Assembly (NCBI GenBank): GCA_007121695.1
Contig: SKKC01000269.1
Location: 1-11,232, forward strand
Length of the DNA: 11,232 nt
Reading direction: 5' to 3'
Source: Spirochaetales bacterium
GTDB taxonomy: Bacteria; Spirochaetota; Spirochaetia; DSM-27196; SKKC01
Below are positions 1 to 7,469 of this stretch, one piece after another. A program made the position numbers and the translations under genes. Every line of letters begins with the position of its first letter. Position 1 is the stretch's first letter. The notes under the pieces are model-generated. The model was not told the origin of the DNA and ran no database searches. It worked only from the letters and a program-made list of their open reading frames with translations.

Positions 1-1319
1 CCGTTCTGCACGTCCTCTTCGATGCGGGAAATAAGCGCTGTCATTTCCTCGACCGTGCTGCTCATGTTCTTCAGGACCTTCTGCTTGGCCACTTCAATGC
101 GGCTGTGAATGTCTACGCTGCGAAAGCGGTTCAGCAGTACCCGAAACGTGCGAAATCCTTCCGAAAGCCGCTCGACGTCCTTCATGAGCAGTTTTGAGCG
201 CTCGGCCACACGCCGCTTATCCGTCAGGCTCGCGTCGAGGTCGTCGACGAGGTGTTGCAGGCGGTGCAGGGCCTGCTCGTAGAGGACGCGGATCGACCCC
301 TCGTTGCGCGACTGATTATCGACGAATCTGCCGACGAAGCTGCTTCGCTCTTTTTCTACTGCTTCGATAATGCCGGTTGCCCGCCGCGACTCGCTGCGGA
401 ACACGCGCACGCTCTCGAGAAGTTTTTCCCGTACGTCCATGAGAATATCGTTGCACAGCGATGGCAACTGCATAAAAAAGGTCAGCTCGTCGAGCGCTGC
501 CTCGTCGCTTGTCAGGTTCGTGATGTCGGTCAGCTCCCGAAGCGAGATCAGTACGTGGTCTATCGACTGCTTGATAATGTCGTGAAGCTGCACCTCTTCC
601 ATAATACGCTGCAATGGTTTTCGCACCTCTTCAGAACCTGCGCTTATCTCGTTCAGCCGTGTCACAAGATGCCCAATGCCGCTCTGCAGCGACGAGAAGC
701 TCTCTTCAAGACGGGACCCGGCGGTACTGAACACGTCTTCCTGCGTCCGGGCGGACTGCTCCATGTCGCTGCGGTAACTCTCGAAGACGGTTCTCAGGTG
801 TTGTCCGCGCTCGGTAATGTCCTCGCTCAGCGAAATGGTCCGCTCCGCGAGGCGTTTCAGTTCCTCGGTAATGAAGGAAAACGCCTTTCCGGCGGCGCCC
901 GCGTGCACGCTCGCGGTCATTGCGTTAATGGAAATGATCTCCATTTCTATGGAGTCTTCCTTTATTTCGTGTATGTGGCTGTCGAGCCCTTTCAGGCTCT
1001 CGAGCGCGTCCTGCAGTTGCGAGAAGCTGTCCTGGTCCTTGCGTCGCATATCGCCGAAGGTGTCCGATGCATCGCGGATAAGATCACGGACGTCGGCGAT
1101 CGCTTCCTGCAGACAGTCGCTGGCGCTGGCATCACCGCACCCGCCTTCGCTCTGAAGCGCCGTTACAATGTCCGAGCTTTCGGAAAGCCCGAGATCCATT
1201 TCTTTCAGCAGGCGGGGAAAATTGTGTCCTATGCGCAGGTAGGAGTTTTCTGACTGCAGAACAAGGTCCTGCAGCGCAGTCTGTACCTGTTCACGAAAAT
1301 CAAAACTGAATGATGCCAT
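1..1319 (-). CDS. Soluble MCP-like coiled-coil chemotaxis protein (3' end outside window)
   Basis: The minus-strand frame is open from ATG 1319 to the window edge, giving about 439 residues with no stop. It is almost entirely predicted helix with heptad-like spacing. No signal peptide, membrane segment, PAS, HAMP or Cache domain is visible. Residues 121-165 align by eye with the methyl-accepting chemotaxis signalling hairpin: SINAMTASVHAGAAGKAF followed by ITEELKRLAERT corresponds to the family's LNAAIEAARAGE..GRGF and VVADEVRKLAER. The usual QTN and EAAR contacts for CheW and CheA are changed. Residues 241-256 contain HDIIKQSIDHV, a DxxxQ helix. Residues 395-440 (IHSRIEVAKQ, then EEMTALISRI) may be a second diverged copy of the core. 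It is therefore probably a cytosolic chemotaxis-related or scaffold protein rather than a normal receptor. The ATG at 1319 follows GGAAAG by 4 bases and a promoter by 10 bases. It is separated from the ABC ATPase gene by that gene's terminator, so it is transcribed independently. Confidence 0.8.
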   Translation of the reverse strand, partial: MASFSFDFREQVQTALQDLVLQSENSYLRIGHNFPRLLKEMDLGLSESSDIVTALQSEGGCGDASASDCLQEAIADVRDLIRDASDTFGDMRRKDQDSFSQLQDALESLKGLDSHIHEIKEDSIEMEIISINAMTASVHAGAAGKAFSFITEELKRLAERTISLSEDITERGQHLRTVFESYRSDMEQSARTQEDVFSTAGSRLEESFSSLQSGIGHLVTRLNEISAGSEEVRKPLQRIMEEVQLHDIIKQSIDHVLISLRELTDITNLTSDEAALDELTFFMQLPSLCNDILMDVREKLLESVRVFRSESRRATGIIEAVEKERSSFVGRFVDNQSRNEGSIRVLYEQALHRLQHLVDDLDASLTDKRRVAERSKLLMKDVERLSEGFRTFRVLLNRFRSVDIHSRIEVAKQKVLKNMSSTVEEMTALISRIEEDVQN

Positions 1320-1329
1320 ATGGCTTTCC

Positions 1330-1358
1330 AGTATAAGACGAAGCGGGAAATATCGCAA
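1330..1358 (-). promoter_or_regulatory. Putative sigma70-type promoter for the MCP-like gene
   Basis: On the minus strand TTGCGA (1358-1353) and TATACT (1335-1330) are separated by 17 bases. The -10 box ends 10 bases before the ATG at 1319, so a start about 7 bases downstream would leave a leader of only a few bases. The GGAAAG just before the ATG would then lie at or before the transcript's 5' end. Confidence 0.5.
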
Positions 1359-1385
1359 TCTGTCCAATCACTCCAAGCTCGCAAT

Positions 1386-1416
1386 AAAAAAAGCCGACCC
1401 CGGAAGGGTCGGCTTT
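1386..1416 (-). terminator. Intrinsic terminator of the ABC ATPase gene
   Basis: Arms 1390-1400 (AAAGCCGACCC) and 1406-1416 (GGGTCGGCTTT) form a perfect 11-bp stem with the 5-base loop CGGAA. Bases 1386-1392 are all A, which reads as a run of U on the 3' side of the minus-strand hairpin. It lies about 30 bases beyond the stop of the ATPase gene. There is no comparable U-run for plus-strand transcripts. Confidence 0.92.
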
Positions 1417-1446
1417 CCATACGAAACTCTAACTGTCCGTCGCGTC

Positions 1447-2568
1447 TCAGATCTCGACCGGAGCGTCCTTCACTGCACGGAGACTCTGTTCGGTTTCCGG
1501 GTCAAAGAACGTGACCTTCGAGAAATCTGGTACGAACTTGCCCTGATCGCCAACCGCGAGAATAATCGACGGTTCGACACGACCAACGAAGGTGTGGTTT
1601 CCCGTGTTGAGGAAGAGGTGGGTTTCTGCACCCAGGGGTTCCACGACCTCGACGGATGCCGGAATGTACGTTCCGTCCTTCGCTTTTTCGTCGTACTTTA
1701 CGTCTTCCGGGCGGATGCCGAAGACCAGATCCTTGCCAATGTATTCCTTGGCAATGTCTGCGAGCTCGCCCTGTATCATCATCTTGAAGTTGCCTTCGTC
1801 GATCCAGGTTTTGCCGCCTTCTTCGGTGATCTTCACGCTCATGAAGTTCATGGGAGCTGATCCAATGAATCCCGCGACAAAGCGGTTAACCGGGTTGTTG
1901 TACAGGGTCAGCGGATCACCGATCTGCTGAATAAGACCGTCCTTCATGACGACAATCTTGTCACCCATGGTCATTGCTTCGACCTGGTCGTGGGTCACGT
2001 ACAGCATGGTCGCCTGCAGGCGGTTATGAAGACTCGAGATTTCGGCGCGCATCTGCACCCGCAGTTTCGCGTCGAGGTTCGACAGTGGCTCGTCGAACAG
2101 GAAGACCTTCGGCTTTCGGACGATCGCGCGACCGACGGCAACTCGCTGTCGCTGGCCACCGCTGAGAGCCTTCGGCTTGCGCTCGAGAAGCTGCTCGATA
2201 TCGAGAATGCGTGCCGCTTCGTCGACGCGCTTCTTGATCTCGTCTTTAGAGAACTTGCGAATCTTGAGCCCGAACGCCATGTTGTCGTACACGCTCATGT
2301 GCGGATACAGCGCGTAGTTCTGGAAAACCATCGCGATGTCGCGGTCTTTCGGCGGAACGTCGTTGACGAGTTTGCCGTCGATCAGCAGTTCGCCTGACGT
2401 AATATCTTCGAGGCCTGCGACCATGCGCAGGGTTGTGGTCTTTCCACACCCTGACGGGCCGACGAGAACGACGAATTCCTTGTCCTTGACACTAATGTTC
2501 GCGTCTTTGACCGCCTGAACATTACCTTCGTAAATTTTGTTGATGTTCTTCAACTCAACGTTTGCCAT
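1447..2568 (-). CDS. ABC transporter ATP-binding protein, MalK/UgpC/MsmX type
   Basis: This 373-residue ATPase powers a carbohydrate-type (CUT1) ABC importer at the cytoplasmic face of the membrane. Visible motifs are Walker A GPSGCGKTT (37-45), the Q-loop VFQNYALYPHM around Q83, signature LSGGQRQR (135-142), Walker B VFLFDEP (155-161), D-loop SNLD (163-166) and the switch histidine in YVTHDQ (H193). The region after about residue 237 has the length and features of the C-terminal OB/TOBE regulatory domain (GIRPEDV, VEVVEPLGAE) typical of MalK, UgpC and MsmX. The length is normal for the family. No permease gene is in the window, so it may be a shared ATPase serving several sugar importers. 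That is an inference, and the substrate cannot be read from the sequence. The start is ATG 2568, preceded by GGGGG with about 7 bases' spacing. It lies downstream of a solute-binding lipoprotein on the same strand but has its own promoter and a strong terminator. Confidence 0.95.
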   Translation of the reverse strand: MANVELKNINKIYEGNVQAVKDANISVKDKEFVVLVGPSGCGKTTTLRMVAGLEDITSGELLIDGKLVNDVPPKDRDIAMVFQNYALYPHMSVYDNMAFGLKIRKFSKDEIKKRVDEAARILDIEQLLERKPKALSGGQRQRVAVGRAIVRKPKVFLFDEPLSNLDAKLRVQMRAEISSLHNRLQATMLYVTHDQVEAMTMGDKIVVMKDGLIQQIGDPLTLYNNPVNRFVAGFIGSAPMNFMSVKITEEGGKTWIDEGNFKMMIQGELADIAKEYIGKDLVFGIRPEDVKYDEKAKDGTYIPASVEVVEPLGAETHLFLNTGNHTFVGRVEPSIILAVGDQGKFVPDFSKVTFFDPETEQSLRAVKDAPVEI

Positions 2569-2604
2569 GGAATACCCCCATTTGGCTTTATTTTAGTGTT
2601 CTTG

Positions 2605-2633
2605 ATGGTAATTGCTATATCTCTTGGTGTCAA
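2605..2633 (-). promoter_or_regulatory. Promoter of the ABC ATPase gene
   Basis: On the minus strand a perfect -35 TTGACA (2633-2628) and TACCAT (2610-2605) are separated by 17 bases. This is the best -35 match in the window. It begins just after the stop codon of the solute-binding lipoprotein and would give a leader of about 30 bases that includes the GGGGG ribosome binding site. The ATPase can therefore be expressed separately from the two upstream genes. Confidence 0.7.
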
Positions 2634-2639
2634 CGAAAT

Positions 2640-3941
2640 TTATCTGTTGCGCGATGAATCCGGGCGGTTCACCGGTTCCTGCTGCCGAAGCCAGTTCTGA
2701 ATACGCGTTTCCGGCGATTCGGAGGAGTTTCCCGCGCGGATCTGATCGCGAACCCAGGGAATAACCGCTTCGTCGCGCATGCGCGGCCACATGTGGGGGA
2801 GCCGCTGGGGCCAGCGCAGCACCGAGACAGGAGGAATCCGGCCGACAAGGTCGGGACGAGCCTCGAGCAGTACCCGTTCGTTTATGTGGATGATGGAACT
2901 GAAACCGCCTGCGATTCCGTGTCGTGCGTGCCCGCTGTCGCGCGCCTGTTCGATAAGGTGCTGTTGCGTGTCATCGCTCAGGAGCCAGTTGAGGAAGGCA
3001 CGGGCTCCCTGTGCGTTCGAGGTCTCACGGGGAACGCCTGCCATGACCACCGAGTCACGTACAAAGATGACCCCGTCGTGGGCAACCCACCGGGCATGCA
3101 GTCCGACCGTCTGGCTGTCCGGCCACCCGAGAAACTCGCTGCCCGACACGAACGCAAAGCCGATGCGCCCGTCGCGGACCAGATCCCGGTGGGGCCGGGT
3201 CAGGTAGCGCACGGCGAATGCGTCGGATTGCTCGGGTCCCTCGTTCACCTCGAAGACCCACTCCGCTGCGAAGGACAGGGTCTCTCGCAGCGGCTCGGTG
3301 CTCCACAGGGTTCCTCCCGCCGGGCCATGTCTGAACGCAACGCCCCGCGATGTCGTGAGTGTCCGCAGAAACTCCGTATCCCAGAGTGGCGAGTACCCAA
3401 GTACTCCGGTTCCCGCAGGACCTGCATCGTTGAACGCTCCCGCTGCGGAGCGGATCGCGTCGAGCTCGAGCATAAGGCGGTGTTCGGGATCCGGGGACAG
3501 AGCGTCCGCAAAGAGTACGGCCGGTACATCGAACGAGACTGGCACAAGACGCTGCACGTTGCCGAACCGGCCCATGGCAAGAAAACCGGGATAAAACTGC
3601 TGCGGACCACCGGCCCGTGACACAATGGTGCCTGCTTCGTCGAACAGCTGCTCGGCAACCGCCTGGTTCAGATATCGCCCGATAACCAGGTCCGGGACTC
3701 TGGTCTCGGATTGAAGCGCGCCTATAAGATCCGGTCGCGAGGCGACTTCGACCGCATACGTGTCCGAGTCCTGGTTGAACAGGATCGCGTAGTCGAGCAG
3801 TGCCGGAACATCGGTCCACACGAGGACCTGGCGCCGGGGTTCTTCGCTGCAGCCGGTGAAAACCACAGCGACACACGCGATCGCGAGAATAAGCCCGCGA
3901 ATCCTACTGTGTCTGTTCGTGTGCAATCGCGTCCGCAGCAT
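2640..3941 (-). CDS. ABC transporter solute-binding lipoprotein (family 1-like)
   Basis: This 433-residue protein starts with an Arg-rich n-region (residues 1-15), a hydrophobic segment LILAIACVAVVFTG and Cys31, a lipoprotein signal with the relaxed lipobox VFTGC. The mature part opens with VLVWTDVPALLDYAILFNQ and contains PDLVIGRYLNQAVAEQLF, RLVPVSFDVPAVLF and ARAFLNWLLSDDTQQHLIEQ. This is the pattern of family-1 extracellular solute-binding proteins (type 2 periplasmic-binding fold). It would deliver a substrate, probably a sugar or oligosaccharide, to an importer. I chose ATG 3941 because it directly precedes the signal peptide and has AAGAAG 6 bases upstream. A longer reading from a TTG at 4091 would place 50 unrelated residues before the signal peptide. 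The start overlaps the end of the aminotransferase gene by 38 bases, so the two are probably co-transcribed and translationally coupled. The ATPase gene follows, but no permease genes are present. Substrate unknown. Confidence 0.85.
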   Translation of the reverse strand: MLRTRLHTNRHSRIRGLILAIACVAVVFTGCSEEPRRQVLVWTDVPALLDYAILFNQDSDTYAVEVASRPDLIGALQSETRVPDLVIGRYLNQAVAEQLFDEAGTIVSRAGGPQQFYPGFLAMGRFGNVQRLVPVSFDVPAVLFADALSPDPEHRLMLELDAIRSAAGAFNDAGPAGTGVLGYSPLWDTEFLRTLTTSRGVAFRHGPAGGTLWSTEPLRETLSFAAEWVFEVNEGPEQSDAFAVRYLTRPHRDLVRDGRIGFAFVSGSEFLGWPDSQTVGLHARWVAHDGVIFVRDSVVMAGVPRETSNAQGARAFLNWLLSDDTQQHLIEQARDSGHARHGIAGGFSSIIHINERVLLEARPDLVGRIPPVSVLRWPQRLPHMWPRMRDEAVIPWVRDQIRAGNSSESPETRIQNWLRQQEPVNRPDSSRNR

Positions 3942-5202
3942 CAAAAACTTCTTTGTACAGAGCGGGCAGATCGGGGACATCGACGCTTGCGAAGGCAACA
4001 CGGAGATACCTGTTCTGTATCGAGATTGTCCCGATACCTTTTTCGAGCAGGAACACACGTATCGCTTCTGCGTCCAGGTCGCCACAGTCAAAGCTCATGA
4101 AATAACCCGCGTTGCACGGAAGCGCCGTCAGGGGCCCGTCATACGAGGAGAGAATCTCCATGACGGTCCTGTACCGGGTGCGCATGTCGTCGTAGATACG
4201 CTGTTTTTCCGCCTGCCAGTCCGGATCCTCGAGCATGCGCAGAAGCAGGGTCTGACCGAGCGTGTTACCGTTGGAGACGGATGCCCGTATGCTTCCAGCG
4301 AGTTTTTTCTCGAAGGCGTCGTAGTGCACCTGGGTCAGACCGCGAGCGGCTATGGTAATGAAGCCCAGGCGAAGCCCCCAGAGGTATTCTTCCTTGGTGG
4401 CGCCGTCGACCTTGCAGGCGAGCACGCGTTCGTGCAGGTTCGCGCAGCGCGCAAACAGTGACTCCTGATACACGTCGTCGCTGTAATACAGCCCGAAGTA
4501 CGCATCGTCGAACACGACAACAATGTCGAGTCCGTCTTCGGCAAGTTCGTGAAGGACAGCTACGATCGCATCTGCCTCGTTCTTCGTCGGTGCGTATCCG
4601 GCGGGATTGTTCGGAAAGTTCAGAAGCACCATGAGCTTGCCGGCGCTTCGGTGTTTCTCGCACGCAGCGCGAAAGCCTTCGACATGAAACGACCCTTCGT
4701 CGGTAAAGAAGGGAAAGGTAACGATGCGGCCCTGGCGGCGCGTCTCGAGCATAAGACGGTAGTTACCCCAGAACATGTCCGGCATGATAATACGGTCGTC
4801 GGGATCGACGAAGAGTTCCCCGAGCTGGAACAGACCGTTCGTAAGCCCGGAGGTCAGCACCGGCTTCGACATCGATGCGTCTGCAAGCCCCGGGTTCTTG
4901 CGTCGGATTTCCGCCTCCCAGCGCGTTCGAAGTGACGCATTGCCCGCTGTCGGGGAGTAGGCCACCGATTCCCGGGCGGAGAATCCGGGAATCTGTCGCG
5001 ATGCAGCATCGACAAGAATCGGCTGCCCGTCGGAGTAGGCCATGCCCACCGTGGCGTTAAACCGTGTCGCCTTCGCGGCGGCCTCGGCAGATTGTGCAAC
5101 GATACCTTTCGGAAAAAACGACCGGAGGCCATATTCACTCAGGACACGACCAATAACGGTCCCTTCAAGCAGCGCATTCAGTTCACGTGCGAGTTGGTTC
5201 AT
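3904..5202 (-). CDS. PLP-dependent aminotransferase, class I/II (fold type I)
   Basis: This 432-residue enzyme transfers an amino group between an amino acid and a 2-oxo acid using pyridoxal phosphate. Counting from ATG 5202, key segments are YSPTAGNASLRTRW (82-95), NFPNNPAGY (195-203, with the cofactor-ring Asn), FDDAYFG (231-237, Asp and Tyr contacting PLP), DGATKEEYLWGLRLGF with the likely Schiff-base Lys270 and phosphate-binding Arg278, and YLRVAF with the carboxylate-binding Arg401. The whole fold is present and the length is normal for AspC-like enzymes. The amino-acid substrate is not clear. A longer start at TTG 5241 was rejected: it overlaps the -35 box of the likely promoter and adds residues that do not look like the family's N-terminus. 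No Shine-Dalgarno precedes the ATG. The gene's 3' end overlaps the lipoprotein gene, which may indicate a link between transport and amino-acid or amino-sugar metabolism, but this is speculative. Confidence 0.92.
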   Translation of the reverse strand: MNQLARELNALLEGTVIGRVLSEYGLRSFFPKGIVAQSAEAAAKATRFNATVGMAYSDGQPILVDAASRQIPGFSARESVAYSPTAGNASLRTRWEAEIRRKNPGLADASMSKPVLTSGLTNGLFQLGELFVDPDDRIIMPDMFWGNYRLMLETRRQGRIVTFPFFTDEGSFHVEGFRAACEKHRSAGKLMVLLNFPNNPAGYAPTKNEADAIVAVLHELAEDGLDIVVVFDDAYFGLYYSDDVYQESLFARCANLHERVLACKVDGATKEEYLWGLRLGFITIAARGLTQVHYDAFEKKLAGSIRASVSNGNTLGQTLLLRMLEDPDWQAEKQRIYDDMRTRYRTVMEILSSYDGPLTALPCNAGYFMSFDCGDLDAEAIRVFLLEKGIGTISIQNRYLRVAFASVDVPDLPALYKEVFDAADAIAHEQTQ

Positions 5203-5211
5203 AGTCGCATA

Positions 5212-5241
5212 ACAATATCGCGGACCCGTCGCCCGCGGCAA
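5212..5241 (-). promoter_or_regulatory. Putative promoter of the aminotransferase-lipoprotein operon
   Basis: On the minus strand TTGCCG (5241-5236) and TATTGT (5217-5212) are separated by 18 bases. The -10 box ends 9 bases before the ATG at 5202, so transcription would begin almost at the start codon. Short inverted arms CGCGG/CCGCG (5219-5223 and 5233-5237) lie in the spacer and could be an operator. Each hexamer matches the consensus at 4 of 6 positions, so confidence is moderate. Confidence 0.4.
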
Positions 5242-5282
5242 TACGGCGCATCGCTTTTTAATTGTCCAATACCTCTAAGAAC

Positions 5283-5311
5283 TTGACGTGCGCGAAGCAG
5301 ATGCGTACTCT
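5283..5311 (+). promoter_or_regulatory. Putative promoter of the 524-residue unknown gene
   Basis: TTGACG (5283-5288) and TACTCT (5306-5311) are separated by 17 bases. The -35 box is strong and the -10 box is weak. Only 8 bases separate the -10 box from the ATG at 5320, so the expected transcript start falls about 2 bases before the start codon. AAGG at 5312-5315 would be outside or at the edge of the transcript. Confidence 0.45.
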
Positions 5312-5319
5312 AAGGCGGT

Positions 5320-6894
5320 ATGTCGCCGAGTGCATCGAAACCGACAGATACGGATACGGGGTCAGCGTCGGAAACGCCCGATAACCTGATCGAGAAACTC
5401 ATCTCAATGGTCTTCGGCGGCGGCAACTCCGACAGGCAGCGGAAACGGCAGCTGAAGCAGATCGCGAAAGAGGTCGGCAAGAGCAGATACAAGTTTTATA
5501 AGGCCCGTGGCGAGCTTGTACAACCTGCGCTCGCGAAGTTTTTTTTCGACGTGTATACGGTTATTGGCCCGGCGCGTAACATGCTTCAGAACGCACGCGA
5601 AAGCCAGGGCCTCCGGGATCTGACGGTCGAACATTTTTTTACCGAACAGCAGCAGAAGTACCGGGACGCCTTTACCGAATCGTCCATTCGCGCGCTGGCG
5701 GAGAAAGAAGATGCGAAGACAGCGGTTGCCAGGGTCAAGACCGCCATGCAGCATTTTTATACCTCCTTCGACTCACAGTCTGTCGAACGGACGAACCGTA
5801 CCTACACGCTGTTGCGTCAGTTTCTTGACCTCGTGCTGTTCGACTATTTTTTCGTGCTACGCAAGTTCGACGCCTCTATCGGCGAAGACTCCGTCGACGC
5901 ACACCCGAAGTTCGAGGCGATCAACGCTGCATACGTCAGCGACGACCTGAAAGACTTTCTGGAGGTGTTTCTCTCCATAGATCTGACTGCTGACTGGTCG
6001 GATGTCCTCGACGTTCTGAAAGAGTATCGTGCGGTCGAGATCCTGGATCGAAAGGACTGGAAAAAGCTCACGACTCTTCTGCTGAATGTCCGGAAATCGG
6101 ACGTGCTTACGCAGGTTATCCGTCTTGCCGACGGTGACCCCTACTATGAACCGACGATCACGACGGGAAAACACCGCATCCTTGAACCCTATCTGGAAAA
6201 GCTGAAGGTACAGGCAGAGGCCTATCTGCGGCAGATTGCGGTCGAAAAGCGAAACCGGAAAGTCGATCGCCTCTGTCAGGAAGTGTTCGGCAAGACTGCC
6301 ATTAGTCGTGCAAAGTTTTATACCGAAAAAGCGAATATGACCCTCGGGCCGCGTCTGGGCACCGGCTATCTGCATCTGGACGCATTTAACTACCTCAAGG
6401 CGTTTCTCATTGACTACTTCAAGAAGGACGTCCGGGAGCTGCAGGACCTTCTGGTCATACGGGGGAAATGGACCGAACCCCTGACAAGCCAGCAATTGAG
6501 TGAATCGTTTCACAGTCTCATGGACATCTCGGCGAAACTCGTTGAGTTCGACGACAGCCTCTCCGACGAAGGCGAACTCGGCATGAAACTCAAGAAAGCG
6601 ATCGGCCGTTCGTCCGAACGCGACAAAGCCTCGCTCAAGGCCGTAGCCACGATCGTCGACGAAATTAACACGCAGGCGAAACGCCTTATCAACGAGTCCG
6701 GGCAGCACCTGATTTCCATCGGAAAGGTGTTGAAACTGCTTATAGAAGACCGGAAACAGAAAAAGCCGGAAATGCTCATGAACTGGAAGGAAGTAGAGAC
6801 CTACTCGGAGCAGTCTATCGACGATCGCATGGCGTCGGTCTACCGCACGATCTACTTTTTTATTCAGCTTCTACAGCTGTCCATGAAAAAATAG
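5320..6894 (+). CDS. Uncharacterised helical protein, resembles a spirochaete family (possibly DUF5312)
   Basis: This 524-residue protein has no recognised catalytic motif, signal peptide or membrane segment. Residues 1-21 are a Ser/Thr/Asp-rich disordered tail. Residues 23-36 (NLIEKLISMVFGGG) are a short amphipathic helix. The rest is predicted mainly helical and rich in Lys, Asp and aromatic residues. From memory it resembles an uncharacterised family found in spirochaetes, DUF5312, but I could not check that. Two segments share a weak motif: SRYKFYKARGELVQPALAKF (55-74) and SRAKFYTEKANMTLGPRLGT (329-348), each preceded by a similar Lys/Gly stretch (KEVGK, EVFGK), which hints at an internal duplication. 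The ATG at 5320 is the first start after the promoter. The gene diverges from the aminotransferase operon and ends only 5 bases from the convergent ogt gene. It reads as a likely cytoplasmic protein of unknown role. Confidence 0.85.
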   Translation: MSPSASKPTDTDTGSASETPDNLIEKLISMVFGGGNSDRQRKRQLKQIAKEVGKSRYKFYKARGELVQPALAKFFFDVYTVIGPARNMLQNARESQGLRDLTVEHFFTEQQQKYRDAFTESSIRALAEKEDAKTAVARVKTAMQHFYTSFDSQSVERTNRTYTLLRQFLDLVLFDYFFVLRKFDASIGEDSVDAHPKFEAINAAYVSDDLKDFLEVFLSIDLTADWSDVLDVLKEYRAVEILDRKDWKKLTTLLLNVRKSDVLTQVIRLADGDPYYEPTITTGKHRILEPYLEKLKVQAEAYLRQIAVEKRNRKVDRLCQEVFGKTAISRAKFYTEKANMTLGPRLGTGYLHLDAFNYLKAFLIDYFKKDVRELQDLLVIRGKWTEPLTSQQLSESFHSLMDISAKLVEFDDSLSDEGELGMKLKKAIGRSSERDKASLKAVATIVDEINTQAKRLINESGQHLISIGKVLKLLIEDRKQKKPEMLMNWKEVETYSEQSIDDRMASVYRTIYFFIQLLQLSMKK

Positions 6895-6899
6895 GACCC

Positions 6900-7463
6900 T
6901 TACGCGATCGCCTCTGACAGCGGTACCGAAAACAGATCGGGGCTGTCCACGTCCGGCTGCCGTTCGAGCGACAGCAGGTAGCGTTTCCTCGCGCGTCCGA
7001 TTTCTACTGGAAGATGTCGCGCCCCGTATTTCCCGATACCGCCGCTACTCGGAATAACGCGGTGACAGGGAACGAGAATGCAGACGGGATTCTCCGCGAT
7101 TGCATTCCCCACAGCGCGCGCGGCGCGCGCGCGCCCGACCTTTGCGGCTAGCTCGCCGTAGGTAACAGTCGCGCCGTAGGGCAGTTTGCACAGCTTCTTC
7201 CAGACGGAGAGCTGGAACTCGGTGCCGTCAATGCGTGTCTCCAGCGAGAAGCCTGTCCGGGTACCGTGAAAATACTCGTCCAGCTGCAACTCCAGTTCAC
7301 CGCAGGCGTATTTGTTTGTTTCGAGGTGAATGTTCGCGTCCCAGGGCTCCAGTTCAATGAAGCTGACCCGCAGTACGCGGCCGCGGCGGTCCACCGCCAG
7401 ATGCAGGTCACCAAGCGGTGCGTGATAGGTATGGCAGTATACGATCTCTTTCTGTTTCGACAC
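6900..7463 (-). CDS. ogt: Methylated-DNA--protein-cysteine S-methyltransferase
   Basis: This suicide repair enzyme moves the alkyl group from O6-alkylguanine in DNA to its own cysteine. With numbering from the ATG at 7469, the active site is PCHRV (134-138, nucleophile Cys135). It is preceded by RAVGNAIAENPVCILV, which holds the arginine finger (Arg118) and the Asn122 hinge. Tyr104 in TVTYGELA matches the nucleotide-flipping tyrosine. The N-terminal domain (about 1-82) is the usual ribonuclease-H-like fold. After the active site, GGIGKYGARHLPVEIGRARKR differs from the common GGYAGGLERK form. I prefer the GTG at 7463 because GGGAG sits 6 bases upstream of it, whereas the ATG at 7469 directly abuts that site. 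The protein is then 187 residues. It lies 78 bases downstream of hflX on the same strand, so a two-gene operon is likely. Confidence 0.93.
   Translation of the reverse strand: MSKQKEIVYCHTYHAPLGDLHLAVDRRGRVLRVSFIELEPWDANIHLETNKYACGELELQLDEYFHGTRTGFSLETRIDGTEFQLSVWKKLCKLPYGATVTYGELAAKVGRARAARAVGNAIAENPVCILVPCHRVIPSSGGIGKYGARHLPVEIGRARKRYLLSLERQPDVDSPDLFSVPLSEAIA
7114..7134. repeat. ogt: Alternating GC tract inside ogt
   Basis: Twenty-one bases are pure alternating G and C with one phase break (GG at 7122-7123). On the coding strand they encode the Arg-Ala-rich stretch GRARAARAV just before the arginine finger. Such tracts can adopt left-handed DNA and are prone to slippage. Within a gene this is most simply a by-product of GC-rich Arg and Ala codons. 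Confidence 0.6.
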
Positions 7464-7469
7464 GGGCAT

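Noticed and set aside
252..1253. Plus-strand 333-codon open frame opposite the MCP-like gene
   Set aside because: It is fully antisense to a frame with clear MCP-core similarity and coiled-coil composition. Its translation has no recognisable motif. Long antisense frames are common in GC-rich genes.
2793..3620. Plus-strand 275-codon frame opposite the solute-binding lipoprotein gene
   Set aside because: The minus-strand frame has a lipoprotein signal and solute-binding-protein motifs, whereas this frame shows only low-complexity shadow sequence.
3942..4091. N-terminal extension of the solute-binding lipoprotein from a TTG
   Set aside because: It would put 50 Cys/Lys-rich residues before the signal peptide and lies wholly within the aminotransferase coding region.
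5857..6708. Minus-strand 283-codon frame inside the unknown 524-residue gene
   Set aside because: The plus frame is longer and has a promoter, an uninterrupted length and a plausible helical composition. The minus frame has no domain or start signal.
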